From Labia minor (lineage: Eukaryota; Arthropoda; Insecta; Dermaptera; Spongiphoridae): DNA of 64,000 nucleotides. Below are positions 1 to 12,255 of this stretch, piece by piece. Made by a program: the position numbers and the translations under genes. The stretch lies in NCBI GenBank assembly GCA_963082975.1, contig OY720350.1:17950910-18014909 (forward strand), in the 5' to 3' direction. Within the stretch, counting starts at the first letter, position 1, and every line of letters begins with the position of its first letter. Below the pieces are notes generated by a model. The model did not search any database. It worked only from the letters and a program-made list of their open reading frames with translations, and was not told where the DNA came from.

Positions 1-60
1 AAAAATATAGTAAATAATATAACAATAACTAAGTATAATAATTTATAATGGACAAACTAC

Positions 61-88
61 CTGAAAACGGGACGTATGGTCACTTTAT
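61..88. repeat. Fragment of hAT-like MITE family C (one end only)
   Basis: The stretch reads like the end of the complete copy at 63699-63878 (GGGACGTTTGGTCACCCTA there, GGGACGTATGGTCACTTTA here). Only about 28 bp remain, so it is called by similarity alone. Confidence 0.55.
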
Positions 89-98
89 ATATACCACA

Positions 99-595
99 TA
101 TACGAGGGGTGTTCAAAGTATAGGTATGAAGGAAAATGCAGAAACTTCTAACTAAAATTTATTTTTCAATGTAGTCCCCCATAACCATAATACACTTGTT
201 TGCTCGGGAAACTAACTTTTGAATTCCCTCTAAAAATTATTTTTCTTCCTTGTCTTCAAAATGTGCGTTAATTACCACCTTCAGCTTTTCATCGTCAGAA
301 AAACATTTTCCACCAAGATCTTTTTTTTTAGGTTGGGGAACAAGAAGTAATCACTGGGGCAAGGTCTGGGCTGTAAGGTGTATGCTTATTTCTTCAAAGC
401 ATTTTTTTCAGCATTGTCGCATCAGTCATTCTGGTCTTCTTCCACCAACGATAATTAGATTAGTACTAATGATAAATAAATGAAATTTTGAGGTTATGTT
501 CTCAGGGAGTGTCGTTACCAACTGAAATAATTTAAATCCCTTCGTCACTGCTAAATTACCCCGTTACCGAGAATACTTTGAACACCCCTCGTATA
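99..595 (-). mobile_element. Internally deleted mariner-like element
   Basis: A perfect 23-bp terminal inverted repeat is visible (99-121 and 573-595, beginning TATACGAGGGGTGTTC), and both ends carry the TA of a Tc1/mariner target. The left two thirds hold the C-terminal part of a mariner transposase on the minus strand. The rest of the transposase is missing. At about 500 bp, against about 1.3 kb for a full mariner, it is a defective deletion derivative. Confidence 0.9.
127..452 (-). pseudogene. Mariner transposase C-terminal remnant
   Basis: The minus strand reads, in pieces, through the signature PDLAPSDYFLFPNLKK of mariner transposases, the segment carrying the last aspartate of the D,D34D triad. 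It continues into the typical tail with GIQKLVSRANKCIM and MGDYIEK. In-frame stops and small frame changes break it, and the N-terminal HTH and first catalytic residues are absent. Non-functional, lying inside the inverted repeats of the parent element. Confidence 0.88.
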
Positions 596-837
596 AGAAA
601 AATATTAATCATTTCATTATATATATATATATGTGGTTATTATATTTTGTTATTTGTTGAATATCTATTTTTTTTAAAGAGAGTTTATTTTTTGTAGCAT
701 TTTTTTTAAAGCCACTTTGATTGCTGGTAAGTTAATGTTAAATAGACACAAACAAAGACATACATATTATTACTAACACATCTGTAAATACAAATGAAAA
801 GGATTGAAAATCTTCTCTCCTTGAACTTTTCAACAGC

Positions 838-877
<40 letters not shown>

Positions 878-1435
878 TTGGGTTGTAGAGACACGTACAT
901 TTTTACTATTCGACTACTAGTCACGTAGTTCACTGATTGCTACAGTTGCTCTTGATAGAAAAGAAAAATATCCGATTTGAAAACTTTTCAGTAGCGAACC
1001 ATGTCATTTATAAGTTATTACCATTGTATTCCTTCACGTTGATGATGACGATGATCGATTGGATATTTTTAAATTATTTTCGTGGATCGAATAAATCGAA
1101 GGGATTCCAGCCACTGGAATTGAACTTATCCCAATAAAAAATAAATTATAAATTTTTTTTATAAACTAAAAGTATGGTTGTAGGTACATGAAGTAAAATT
1201 ACAAAATTACTTACTTATTTTGAAATAATAGTCTTTTAAGTGAATTAAGATTTGGGATTGATATTTTTGAAATATTATTATACCTGTAAATCATCTCTTT
1301 TCTAAAGATTAAATTATTCAATCATTTAAAATCACAAATTTCGATTATTTAGTCTTCAAAAAAATTAAAAAAAAACAAAAATACAGAAATGCGATAATTT
1401 TAATACTATATGCATATTTCATAGCAATGGACACT
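596..1435. repeat. AT-rich filler with (TA)n(GA)n microsatellite
   Basis: A compound microsatellite lies at 839-877, (TA)n running into (GA)n. The small ORFs over it are low-complexity artefacts. Nothing else is recognised. Confidence 0.6.
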
Positions 1436-1804
1436 TTAGCGTGCCGCGAGATTATGAGGCTCTTAAACATTTCCGACTTTTGTTCTAAATTTTTTCAATT
1501 TGGTTCTAAAAAAAAAAGATAAACCGTTTTTGGGACCACTTTCTTTCAATATGGTAAACTTTTGCACTTTTCTTTTGCTTTGTCTGTCTTTCATCCATTT
1601 AGGGCAGTAATTCTCAACCACTGTGCCGCGAGATTATGAGGCTCTTAAACATTTCCGACTTTTTTTAAAAAAATTTTCAATTTGGTTCTAAACTTTCTTT
1701 CAATATGGTAAACTTTTGCACTTTTCTTTTTCTTTGTGTGCCGCCAAATTTTTAAAACCGTTAAAAGTGTGCCGCGGTAAAAGAAAAAAGGTTGAGAATC
1801 ACTG
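1436..1804 (+). mobile_element. hAT-type MITE with partial tandem duplication
   Basis: The complete unit is 1605-1804, from CAGTAATTCTCAACC to GGTTGAGAATCACTG, a hAT-style inverted terminus. The interior contains GTGCCGCG near both ends. Upstream at 1438-1560 is a second, endless copy of the left interior (GTGCCGCGAGATTATGAGG at 1440 and again at 1623). No clean 8-bp duplication is seen, unlike sister copies at 38260 and 56901. Confidence 0.8.
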
Positions 1805-1969
1805 CTCTAAATTATTTACTTGATTCTAGGTGATTTTAAAATATAAATAGTTTTGTTTTTCTTTACACTAAATATGTAACAGTTGAAATAAATTCAAAAG
1901 AAGGGGAAAAAAGATGAATATTTATTTGTTTACAAAATATTAGTATACAATTCAAAGAAAAACAGACCA

Positions 1970-2425
1970 AATGTCAAGTTGGCCTTGACGCGTTGGTCGC
2001 ACTTTCGTCATTTGATCCGTTGGTGAAAATAATTATTCCTCCTCTAATAATCTGTATTTAATCCATCTGAAAGCACTTGATGTGTCTTTGGAATGGTGGT
2101 AACCAGACCTAGATCTGCGGAGGTTAGGCAAGTGCACGTACGCGCAGTTCATCTGTGCAAAGGGAATAGGGATCAGGCGGAGGGGACCAGGGAACAGGAC
2201 TCGAAGGGAGCAGCTGGATCTCATCAGACCTCGCCCGTCGCTCTCCTCTCTGGACCAACTGGCTCTCTTACGAGAAGTTTATACAGCGTATGTGTAGAGA
2301 GAGAGAGAGAGAGAGATAATTTGGGATTGTCGTGCCTTTGCTTGGATATGCCTGATTATATACCAAAAGGCTTGATCCTCGCTCAATCACTCTTCATACC
2401 TTTATTATCATACTATCCCTAAACA
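1970..2425. other. Single-copy, GC-richer island with GA repeat
   Basis: Base composition is much more balanced than the surroundings and I find no match elsewhere in the window. A (GA)n tract lies at 2296-2316. The overlapping ORFs on both strands resemble no protein I know. It may be regulatory or an untranslated exon. Confidence 0.35.
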
Positions 2426-3128
2426 CTAATATAATTGTAATTTTTTTTCGAAAATATACTTATATATAATATTTCCCCAAAATGTATTTGAAATATTTTA
2501 TAACAATTATTAAAGATAATTGAGTATTATTGAAAGACAAATTTCAATGGCGTCAATTAATAAAATTAAAGAAAATCTCAAAATCCATTAATTTTATTAA
2601 TTAGTGATATAGAAAAAAAATCAATAAATATTGTTTTTCTTCAAATAACTTAATACAAATGTATTTCAGTTTTATCAATTAATACTATGGCTAATATTGA
2701 TTGAATACAAATATAATTTCAATTCGAAATGAAAATATTAAAAGAGAATCACTCTGAAAGATATAATATTAAAAAATAAATATAATTATAATTCAAGTGT
2801 TTGAGAAATATATTACTCCATTAATTATATATATTTTTAAAATTTTTTATTAAAAAATAATATTTAAAATTGCTAAATGAGGCTAGAATGGATGAGGAAA
2901 GATTAATTAATATACCAAGGACAATTTAAGAGAGTCGTGAAGGAATTTGGAGGGGATGAGAATTGTATGGAGATATGGCTAAGAATATGAACAATTAAAG
3001 GAATATGATTACTGTGAACAAAAGTGCTCGAAATCAGTTAATTATTATAAAAAATTAATTATGAAAAGTTAAAATTCATAAAGGGGTTAATTTATTTACC
3101 ATAATTGTTAAATAATTATTTAAATAAA
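2426..3128. other. AT-rich stretch, nothing recognised
   Basis: No ORF, repeat family or structured element is visible beyond A/T runs. Confidence 0.5.
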
Positions 3129-3748
3129 CTGGAGTGTCTCCACTCGACTATCTCGCAAATTTGAATTGGATTAGTTAACATATATTATATTTAAATTAAA
3201 TTTAATTAATTATAAATTAAAATTAATAAATAATATTTATTAAACCAGCGCATATTTGGCTCTTTGTTGATGGCACCACGTCACGTATTGGCGCGTGATT
3301 TGCAGTGTTAAAAAATTAATTCCGGTACTTTCAGCGATTCAATCAAGCTGAAATTCTATATATAGCAGTTTTATACAATTTTTTAATCATGTGAAAAACT
3401 ATCAAACATATATCTTTAATTTTACGGTCAGTTTAGTGGGAAAAAAATGAAAACGTGGTAGGTAATCACCTTCTTCCGATTGAGCTACATTTTTCAAAAG
3501 TTGATAGAAAACTGCAAATTAGGAACAAATTAGGAATAATGCCCGTATACCAAATTCCATTATTCTAGCTCAAACCGTTTTTGGGTAATCTTGTCTACAT
3601 AATACACACATACACACACAGAGAGACAGACAGTCATTTTTCTCAATCTTAGTGAAAATGATTCAGGAACCTTCAAAACGTATAAAAACATCAAAATCTC
3701 GACATCGAAAATTTTCGTGATCGCAATACTATCTCTGGCGAGATAGTA
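3129..3748 (-). mobile_element. Family A Helentron-like element, full-length copy
   Basis: Orientation is set by the hairpin end. On the minus strand it starts TACTATCTCGCCAGAGATAG and ends GCGAGATAGTCGAGTGGAG plus ACACTCCAG. The 5' ACTATCTCGC is the inverse of subterminal GCGAGATAGT, and the last bases fold as TGGAG-ACA-CTCCA. A GT-rich tract lies near the 5' end. No long ORF, so non-autonomous. These are the marks of Helentron/HINE elements; the family assignment is inference from structure. Confidence 0.75.
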
Positions 3749-4791
3749 AAAATGAGAAGTCGATCAATTTACTAGAAAAAAAACAATCAACAAATGTCAC
3801 TAGATTTGCAATCGATATAATTTTAAAATGTTTTATTATTTATTATCATTATATTAATATTATATTGCTTTCTATAATATATAATATAATAATTTTATAT
3901 AGAAATAGATAAATATATAATATTAAATATTAATTAATAACAAATAAATTAAATGAAATTTCAAATATTTATGATAATGAAAATAAAAACCAGATAGAGA
4001 AGTTTTTTCCAAAAAAAAAAAAAAAAATAAGAATTTATTGTAATTAGCATGTGAAAGAGTGTTGAAGAAGTCGTTGTTATTGTGGACCGTTTATGTTTCG
4101 ATGTTTTGTGCTCTTCCTCCTCTCTCCTCTTTACCCAATGAATGTATCTAGAGGCATGACAAAAGTTCTTTTACAAGATAAAAAAAGAAAAAAAAAATCA
4201 TCTCGTATCTGTAAAACCAGCGACAGCGTAGGGAAGAGGGATTGTAGGGGGGAGGGGGGGAAAAGAGAGAAGATGGAAGCTCGTAAAAGAGGCCTTGATC
4301 CACGAGCTAAGACGTAACAAATCACACATGATCAAAAATGACGTAGCACGAAAAATAAATATACATAAATTAACTAAACATCATAATTAGAAAATGAAAT
4401 TTCCATTTAGAACTGCATGTTATGATAATGAATTCAAGTATGGATAAAAGTGACAAGATAAATGAGAAAATAGGGATTTATTTTTTATGTTCAATGAAAT
4501 TATTTATATTTATTTTTATTTTATTTAAAATGAAATGCAAAAAAATATTTGGAAAATTGTTATTTTTATGGATTTACTTACTTAAAGTAAATGTTGATAA
4601 TATTAACACTTTAAAGGGCAATTAATAAATAATATATATTGTGTATGCAAATATGTGAGAATCTATAAATATAATAATAAAATAAATTTAATTTTTAAAA
4701 ATGAAATACAAAAACTATATATCGTATTATCACGTGACCAAAAACAAACGTCACTTTGCTTCTGCAGGGCTTGGGTACCAATAGAAAAAAT
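3749..4791. other. AT-rich stretch with small G-rich patch
   Basis: A purine-rich patch lies at 4190-4316. The short ORFs at 4093-4317 and 4422-4625 are low-complexity. No gene or repeat is recognised. Confidence 0.45.
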
Positions 4792-5150
4792 CTGGAGTGT
4801 CTCCACTCTACTATCTCGCAATTTGAATTGGATAAAATAACATATATTATATTTAAATTAAATTTAATTAATTAAATTATAAATTAAAAAATAATAATTA
4901 TTAAACCAATAATAATATTTATTGACGCATGATTTGCAGTTTTAAAAAATTAATTCCGGTGCTTCAAGCTGAAATTCTATATATAGCAGTTTTATACAAT
5001 TTTTAATCATGTGAAAAACTATCAAATTTATCACTATCTATTTTTATTTTTACGGTCACTTTAGAGGAAAACAAATCAAAACGTGGTAGGTAAATGACCC
5101 TCTTCCGGTTGAGCTACATTTCTCAAAAGTTTATAGAAAACTACAAATTT
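4792..5150 (-). mobile_element. Family A, 5'-truncated copy
   Basis: It begins at the hairpin (3') end CTGGAGTGTCTCCACTC and runs to the GAGCTACATTTCTCAAAAG block. The microsatellite and the 5' terminus are missing. Confidence 0.75.
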
Positions 5151-5154
5151 TGAT

Positions 5155-5592
5155 CAAAATGAAGGAAATAGATTTTTCTTTTTATATTTTATTTATAATT
5201 GATATTCTAGAACTAAAATTTTTATTTTTATAAAAATAAGCTGGAGTGTCTCCACCCAACTATCTCACAGATTTGGATTAATTAACATATATTATATTTA
5301 AATTAAATTTAATTAATTATAAATTAAAATTAATAAATAATATTTATTAAATCAGCTCATGTTTGGCTCTGTTGATGGCATCACGTCACGTGTTGACGCG
5401 TGATTTGCAGTGTTAAAAAATTAATTCTGGTACTTTCAGCAATTCAATCAAGCTGAAATTCTATATATAGCAGTTTTATACAATTTTCAATCATGTGAAA
5501 ACTATCAAACATATATCTTATTTTTTACTGTCACTTTAGAGGAAAAAAATGACCCTCCTCCGGATGAGCTACATTTTTCAAAAGTAGATAGA
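5155..5592 (-). mobile_element. Family A, 5'-truncated copy with shared 3' flank
   Basis: The element body is 5241-5592 and stops in the same central region as the neighbouring truncated copies. The 85 bp outside its hairpin end (5155-5240) are homologous to the flank of the copy at 6855, including TGATATTCTAGA. Confidence 0.75.
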
Positions 5593-6354
5593 AATATCAA
5601 TATTGGAATGTATTGTACTTATTTGATCAATAATTCATTGAGTAATATTAATATTCCAAATTGTATTATATATTAATAAAAATATCAAAATTCCAACTTA
5701 CCAAAATTCTTAAATGAAAACTATTTGTGTTAATGTCAACATCACCCCAGTACTATACAGTTTTTAACTCATGGTTGTAGAATTTAAAATTTTATTGTTA
5801 CTATTTTCTCTAAATATTATTGCTTACATTCAGAACTTGAAACGATCCTAGAATTATTAATTATTAATAATTATTTTAAGTTTTATAATATAATAGATTA
5901 TAAAATTTCATTATAATGGAAATAATGTATTTTTCTTCAATTCCTTCTTAAATTTTATTATTTAACGAAGAACAAAATTATCTATTAATTAATACATTAG
6001 TATATTTATGATATATGATATATATATATATATATATTAGATATAGATGATATATATATTTATGATACTAGTATATTTTTGCTGAAAATCTAATTTTGGC
6101 GGAACACTTAACCTAATCCCACGGGACGCTATTGTTTTGCGGAACACCGGTTAAGAACCACCGATATATATTATGGAAATTACTATTGTTATTATCAATT
6201 TCGCCATTTGCATAAGTTCACAATAATAATTTTATTATTTACCTATAAACTCTCAAAATCGTGCAAAAATAAATCCAATCCATGTTTATTATGATGATTA
6301 GAAAAATTGAATGAATATCATTTTAATAAGCATGCATTTTTCTAATTTGATGAA
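5593..6354. repeat. AT-rich stretch with hAT-end fragment
   Basis: A (TA)n run lies near 6019-6038. At 6090-6165 is a degraded transposon end with GCGGAACACCGG followed by TTAAGAACCACCG, the reverse of a hAT-style GGTGGTTCTTAACC terminus. Nothing else is recognised. Confidence 0.5.
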
Positions 6355-6665
6355 GAATGTTGGATGGGAGGGGAGGGCCATAGGCAATTGGCAGCTGGTT
6401 GCGAAATGCCTCTCTAGGTCATTTGTGAGGATAGGTCAGGATTTTGGCGGCCATCGATCCGACAAACGTCGGCCAAAACACATACAACATCCACTCAATC
6501 ATTAAAGTTGATTTAAACCCCATCATCATCATCATCTTCCTGGTCGTCCACATCGGCGGCATCAATAATATCAACAACAAACAAAGCCGGTCCGTGAATT
6601 TGCATCGCGCATCGGATATTATGTCATCGGCAGCCGCTTCACGGCTCGTCTCCAATTAATCGTCT
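6355..6665. other. Single-copy island, candidate conserved regulatory element
   Basis: The base composition is balanced and non-repetitive. Motifs visible: E-box CAGCTG near 6392, two AGGTCA nuclear-receptor half-sites (6416 and 6435), GGCGGCCATC (YY1/Pho-like core) near 6447, and an octamer-like ATTTGCAT near 6598. ORFs on both strands are rich in simple HHH or III codon runs and look non-coding. The regulatory role is inference. Confidence 0.4.
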
Positions 6666-6759
6666 CGACACGATAAGATTGGGGGGAAAAAAATACAATC
6701 ATTTTCTGGAAGAAATCGAAAGTGAATTTGATCAAATTTATTCAATAAATATTTGATTA

Positions 6760-7166
6760 AATGAAGGAAAAATTGATTTTTCTTTCTATAGATTTATATT
6801 TTATTTATATTTGATATTCTAGACCTAAAATTTTTATTTTTATAAAAAAAAAAGCTGCAGTGTCTCCGCCCAACTATCTCGCAAATTTGAATTGGATTAA
6901 TTAAAACATATATTATATTTAAATTAAATTTAATTAATTATAAATTAAAATTAATAAATAATATTTATTAAAACAGCGCATGTTTGGCTCTGTTGATGGC
7001 ACCATGTTACGTGTTGGCGCGTAATTTGCAGTGTTAAAAAATTAATTCCGGTACATTCAGCGAGTCAATCAAGCTGAAATTCTATATATAGCAGTTTTAT
7101 ATAATTTTTAATCATGTGAAAAACTATCAAACATAGATCTTTATTTTTACGGTAACTTTAGAAGAA
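6760..7166 (-). mobile_element. Family A, 5'-truncated copy with shared 3' flank
   Basis: The body at 6855-7166 starts at a mutated hairpin end (CTGCAGTGTCTCCG) and stops near the GGTAACTTTAG block. The flank at 6760-6854 repeats that of the copy at 5241. Confidence 0.72.
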
Positions 7167-8029
7167 AAAACATTAGATTTTTCACTTGTATGATTTCTTT
7201 CCTTCTTCACTGATAATTGCAACCTCAACAATTCTTTCTCATACCTTATAAGCAAAAGTAAATAGATCAATGATATTTTGAAATCTTCCAAAAATTATTA
7301 AGAATCAAAGGATTATTAATATAAAATGTATGTATATATATATATATTAAGTGGCGTAGCGTGATCTATTATGTTAAGGGGAGGGGGGTGGCAGGGAAAA
7401 CTTTTATTTATTTATCATAACGTTTAGACTTACTTAAACATAATTTAAAGCTGATTTTTTTTTTTACTTTTGGGTTCTCACTTAAAAAACTAATCACATT
7501 TTAATTTATTTTTTGCACAATGTTTCCCCCCCCCCCCGGCCCAATGCCAATGTATATATAGAATTAAATTATTTTTAAAGGAGTATATATATATATATTT
7601 ATTACTCTGAGAGGTTAATTATTGTAAGTTAAGCAATGAAGTAGGTATAATAATATTCCTCCAAAATCCAAATATAAACATCGATCGTTTTTCTTGGTCA
7701 GGCCGGAAACTTTTCACCCCACCCTCGTATAAATTCTAAGTACAATTATTTTAATATAAATTAATATATATTAATATAAAATATATATTATAATATAAAA
7801 TATTTATTAAGAAATATATTACGAATCAAAGAATTATGAATATATTATTAAAATGTAGAATTATAATTTAGGAATAATATTTAAAATAAATTTAGGAATC
7901 ACAATTAAAGAAAAATTTGTACAATATGATATTTTATAGTGTAATATAATAAATATACTAGGATGTAAATTTAAATATACATATTTTAATCTACACTTTG
8001 GTTATTTGAAATTAAATCTTCTTTATTTT
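7167..8029. other. AT-rich stretch with solo mariner end
   Basis: C-runs at 7518-7527 and short TA repeats occur. At 7703-7732 a mariner-type terminus, read on the minus strand as TATACGAGGGTGGGGTGAAA, has no partner in view. Nothing else is supported. Confidence 0.45.
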
Positions 8030-8703
8030 AATGCTTATTTTCATACCAAATTTCACATGAGGAGATTTTTTTACATATCTCCACAGCACTTTGTATTGAT
8101 TTTATCATAAGGGAGGTATTGTTTTCATAACAAATTTCACATGTGGATATTTTTATATATATCCACGAATGATGCATTTTCTTAACAGAAAAAAGATTTT
8201 TTAGCATGATGTCCGTCCGTCCGCTGTGTGTCCGTATAGATGTGTACAGCTTGAACGGCTCAACGGATTTTGATGAAATTCGGTATATTTACTTAATGCA
8301 TCAGTATGATGAATGGATCAACTTTTGGTGTATATTCAGAAACCGGAAGGTGTAGTATTACCGATCGACGATAGGAAGGAAAGGCTTATTTTCACACCAA
8401 ATTTCACATGAGGAGATTTTTTTACATATCTCCGCAAATCATGCACTTTGTATTGGTTTTATTCTTGGTTTTTTCTTAATTTAAAATTATATGACGTCAC
8501 CAAGCCCTTTATGACGTCACAGCCAGCTCTTACTTATATATTATAAATAAAATATAATTAAAAATATTTATGTTATATCGATATCTGTTTTTTATTGCAT
8601 TAATATATACATTTAAATTATTTGAAATTGTTTCTGTAACTAGAAATTAACTTATTTCAAATCGTCGGTCGCTTCTGCGTCTGGCCACAGGTCAACTTAT
8701 TTT
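8030..8703 (+). mobile_element. Family B Helentron-like element, rearranged
   Basis: 8110-8703 carries the GGGAGGTATTG block, a short GTCCGTCCG tract, paired TGACGTCA sites, the subterminal CGTCGGTCG and the hairpin end ending AGGTCAACTTATT. At 8030-8110 part of the element's second half is duplicated in front, and the exact 5' terminus is lost. More diverged than other B copies. Confidence 0.75.
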
Positions 8704-8890
8704 ATATAATTTCATCGATTTATCTGATAAAAACAAACATTTTGTTTTTGAGTTTGAAATTTATATTTAGTATATTATTTTCCTATATGTACTAAAAAAA
8801 GTTTGTTTTATTGTTAATTTTTAACTTATATTTATGTTTGGAACCCTCTTTAAGCAATGTTATTTATTTTTTTTCTTTGAGATGTGTTAT
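8704..8890. repeat. Flank shared with the family B copy at 62957
   Basis: 8701-8793 reads identically, in reverse complement, to 62864-62956, immediately outside the hairpin end of both B copies. The remaining bases are AT-rich. Confidence 0.7.
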
Positions 8891-9345
8891 TTTTCAACGG
8901 CGATAGAAACTCTTTCGTTGTCCTTGATGAAATCTTCCCCCCTGAACAGCCGACCCTTTTCTAATCTCCATCCAATTCCGGGAAGAATCTCTATTTATCG
9001 TCTAATTTCCACGACTTCTAAAAATATTCCTCAATCTGAATTTTACGTTTGGTGGGTGTCGACCAGAAGGTGAAGGAAGGATTCTTCTTGGTTTTGCTTT
9101 TCGCTGTCATGTCCGATTGCATTCGAAATTGGACGAGATCTGTGATTAACGGCTCTGGGTGCTGCGTTTGGGTTTGGGTCGTGCAAGACCATTAGCCTCA
9201 CACACGCCAGCCTTTTTCAGGTATATGCCTACACTTGTTTATGGACACGAACTTAAGCTAGGTCACTAAGACGCAATAGAGAGCGACCAAGAGGCCAATG
9301 ACCGGGTCCTCAGATTGATCCACGTCAACTGTTGCGTCTCCACTC
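8891..9345. other. Single-copy, GC-richer island
   Basis: It is non-repetitive and balanced in composition. A pyrimidine tract followed by CAG occurs at about 9212-9220, so a splice site is possible, but no ORF here (for example 8834-9073) resembles a known protein. Candidate untranslated exon or regulatory region. Confidence 0.3.
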
Positions 9346-10099
9346 AAACCACAGAATTAACACTTTACTCGTTGCATTTTATTTATTTATTTATTTATCT
9401 ATTCATTTATATATTTACAAAACAACAACAAAAAAAAAAGATATATGAACTTCAAAACAATTACATCTGATTTGTTTCACATTCCTAAACAAATTACATT
9501 CTCTTAATTTCAAATTTGATTTCATAAAAATATGTTGGTGGTTAATAATTGTTTTTTTTTTTAATGATAATTATTTTTCTTTATAATAATAATAAAAATA
9601 ATATTTATAATTAAGATGATGAAAAGAGCGGCAACAACATAAATATATCCCCCCTTCCCCACAAAATATAATTTTCAATTTTTCATGAATAAATTATTTC
9701 TCTAGAAATTAATTTTTTAAAAATTAAAAATAATTCTTGACCAGTTTGCTAGGATATTTATTATATATTTATTTATTTATTTATTTATTATCAATTTTGG
9801 AGGTCATTTTAAAATACATTTTAAGATCCATTTATTATTACTTTTGTGAGCGTTTTATCTTATTTTCGAAATACTTTTTCCGAATCGATTGAGGTAACTT
9901 AAAAAAAGGCATTGTTAAATTTATGTAGATTATTTGTAAAATAATAAAGTCAATTGAAATCATAACTATTTATCTTTCATTATTATAATTATCTCTCGTT
10001 TATGTATTGATATTGATTTTTTTTTTTTAAATTTATAAAAAATAATTTGAAGATTGCCCCCCTCTATATATAATTATTTATTTTCTTTATTTTGTTTTT
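9346..10099. other. AT-rich stretch, nothing recognised
   Basis: Short (ATTT)n tracts near 9380 and 9765 and homopolymers only. Confidence 0.5.
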
Positions 10100-10716
10100 A
10101 CCGACCGACGATAGTAAGGGAGGTATTGTTTTCACACCAAATTTCACATGTGGAGATTTTTGCATATCTCCACGAATCATGCATTTTCTTAACAGAAAAA
10201 AGTATTTTTAGATGTCTGTCCGTCCGTCCGTATAGATGTGTACAGCCTGAACGGCTCAACCGATTTGGATGAAATTTGGTATATTTACTTAATGCATCAG
10301 TGGGATGAATTGATCAACTTTTGGTGCAAATCCGGAAACCGGAAGTGGTAGTATTAGCGATCGACGATAGGAAGGGAAGGGTTATTTTCACACCAAATTT
10401 CACATGAGGAGATTTTTTTACATATCACCACGAATCATGCACTTTGTATTGGTTTTATTCTCGAGAAAAATCATTTTTATTAGTTTTTTTCTTAAATTAA
10501 AATTATATGACGTCATCCAGTCATTCATGAAGTCACAGCCTGGTCTTACATAAATATTATAAATAAAATAAAATTAAAAATATTTATGTTATATTCATAT
10601 CTGTTTTTAATTACATTAATAGATATATTAAAATTATTTGAAATTGTTTCTGTAGCTGGAAATTAATTTACTTCAAACCGTCGGTCGGTTCGGACCTGGC
10701 CACAGGTCAACTTATT
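10100..10716 (+). mobile_element. Family B Helentron-like element, full-length copy
   Basis: It starts ACCGACCGACGATAGTAAGG after a T-run. A CTGTCCGTCCG tract lies about 110 bp in, followed by GATGAAATTTGGTATA, one TGACGTCA site and one mutated one. It ends with CGTCGGTCGGT and the hairpin GACCTGGCCACAGGTC, then AACTTATT. The inverted repeat is terminal at 5' and subterminal at 3'. Non-autonomous. Confidence 0.8.
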
Positions 10717-11164
10717 TTTTCTGTTATTCTATTTATTAATTTTATTTATTTATTTTTATATGAATGCTGAGTATTGAATATCAAATAAAATATGTTTTAG
10801 ACAAAGCATTCATGTATTTTTCAAAAAAAATATTATATAATTTATTTAATTAAATTATTCATAAATGGGACCTTACTATTCATAAATAGACTCATTTTTA
10901 AAACTTTCCAATATACGCTGTGTGATTAAATTATCATCAATGATGAAGATAATTTTGATTTCAAAAATTCCAAAAGTTTTTCAGATATTCATAGCAATAG
11001 CTATTTTTTTAATGATTTGAAAATTTTTAAATTAATTAATTCTAATATTTTTTAAACTTTCTGAATAATGTCTAAGATTTCATTAACAATTTCAAAGATA
11101 AAATTCATAATTAACCCTTGACCTACAAGTTAAATGAAAATATTTTTTAGGAGACCCAAATTCG
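10717..11164. other. AT-rich stretch, nothing recognised
   Basis: No ORF or repeat family seen. Confidence 0.5.
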
Positions 11165-11410
11165 AGTGATATGTGTTGTTGATGCCACCCTCTCCTCTTC
11201 CTACGCTTCCACCCCTTCGTCAGCCCGTCCGTGGCCCATCAACCAGAGATCCCTATCTTCAGGGGCAAGTGGTTAATCTCAGACCATGATTAGAGACGGC
11301 CCTTTCCAAACCGCAAACAACGGCCTCTTTAAAAACGGAGAAACAACAACCATCACTTAACTGACTCGCACACTTACATTCACCAATCCCAATAGGGGAC
11401 ATAAATTTCC
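11165..11410. other. Single-copy, GC-richer island
   Basis: Balanced composition and not repeated in the window. It contains AACCGCA near 11310 (a Runt/Runx-type site) and TGATTAGAG. No ORF. Candidate regulatory DNA, weakly supported. Confidence 0.3.
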
Positions 11411-12217
11411 TTTTAAACCTCAATTCCATTTATTTTTGATTTATTGAAGAATCAAATTCATTATGTACGTATTTATATATATAAAAGCACTTATGGTTAA
11501 TATTCAATAATTATCTTATGATTTGAAAGAGCTATTTGAAGAGGCCATTAAAAATAGAACCTGATAAGGAAGAAAGTTTTTAATTGGCCCATATAAACTA
11601 ATACGTCATTTATAAATAAGTTAGATTTAGTAAAAAAAAAATCAACATTGGTAGATTTATTTATTTATTTGATGTAAATTTATTTTTTGTCTTCTAAAAA
11701 TTTAATAAAAATTTCAATAAAACCATAAAATTCACCTTTTTTTTATTTGTTTTATATATAATAAATAAATATATATATATTTTCACAAGTTTATATAAAA
11801 AATAAATTAGTATATAAATGTTACTTTATATAATCGGATTATATTTTCCTGGCAATTATTAATTTTAATATTTTAATACTTTATACTCTATTCATATATA
11901 TATATATATATATATGGCTACTTAACTACTTATGCTACTTAACTATTGGCCATAACAACCACATTCTTGGGGACTCTTAACATCTAGACAGAGGACTCTT
12001 CCCCCTTTATCCCCGGAGTGATAAATACAATTTTGTTGATAATTTATACATATTTGCTTTTCATTTATTTAGTTTATTCAATCTTTGATTTTCTTTTGGT
12101 TTTCTTATTTATTTTTTCATTATTTAATTTAAAATATAATATATTGTATGTTATAATGGAATACAATATACTTTAATAATTATTTTCTTTTACTTTTTTA
12201 TAATAATTTTCTAGTAC
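11411..12217. other. AT-rich stretch with TA microsatellite
   Basis: A (TA)n tract lies near 11896-11915. Nothing else is recognised. Confidence 0.5.
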
Positions 12218-12255
12218 AGTACAACCTCGATAATTGAAACCTCGGTAACTTAACA

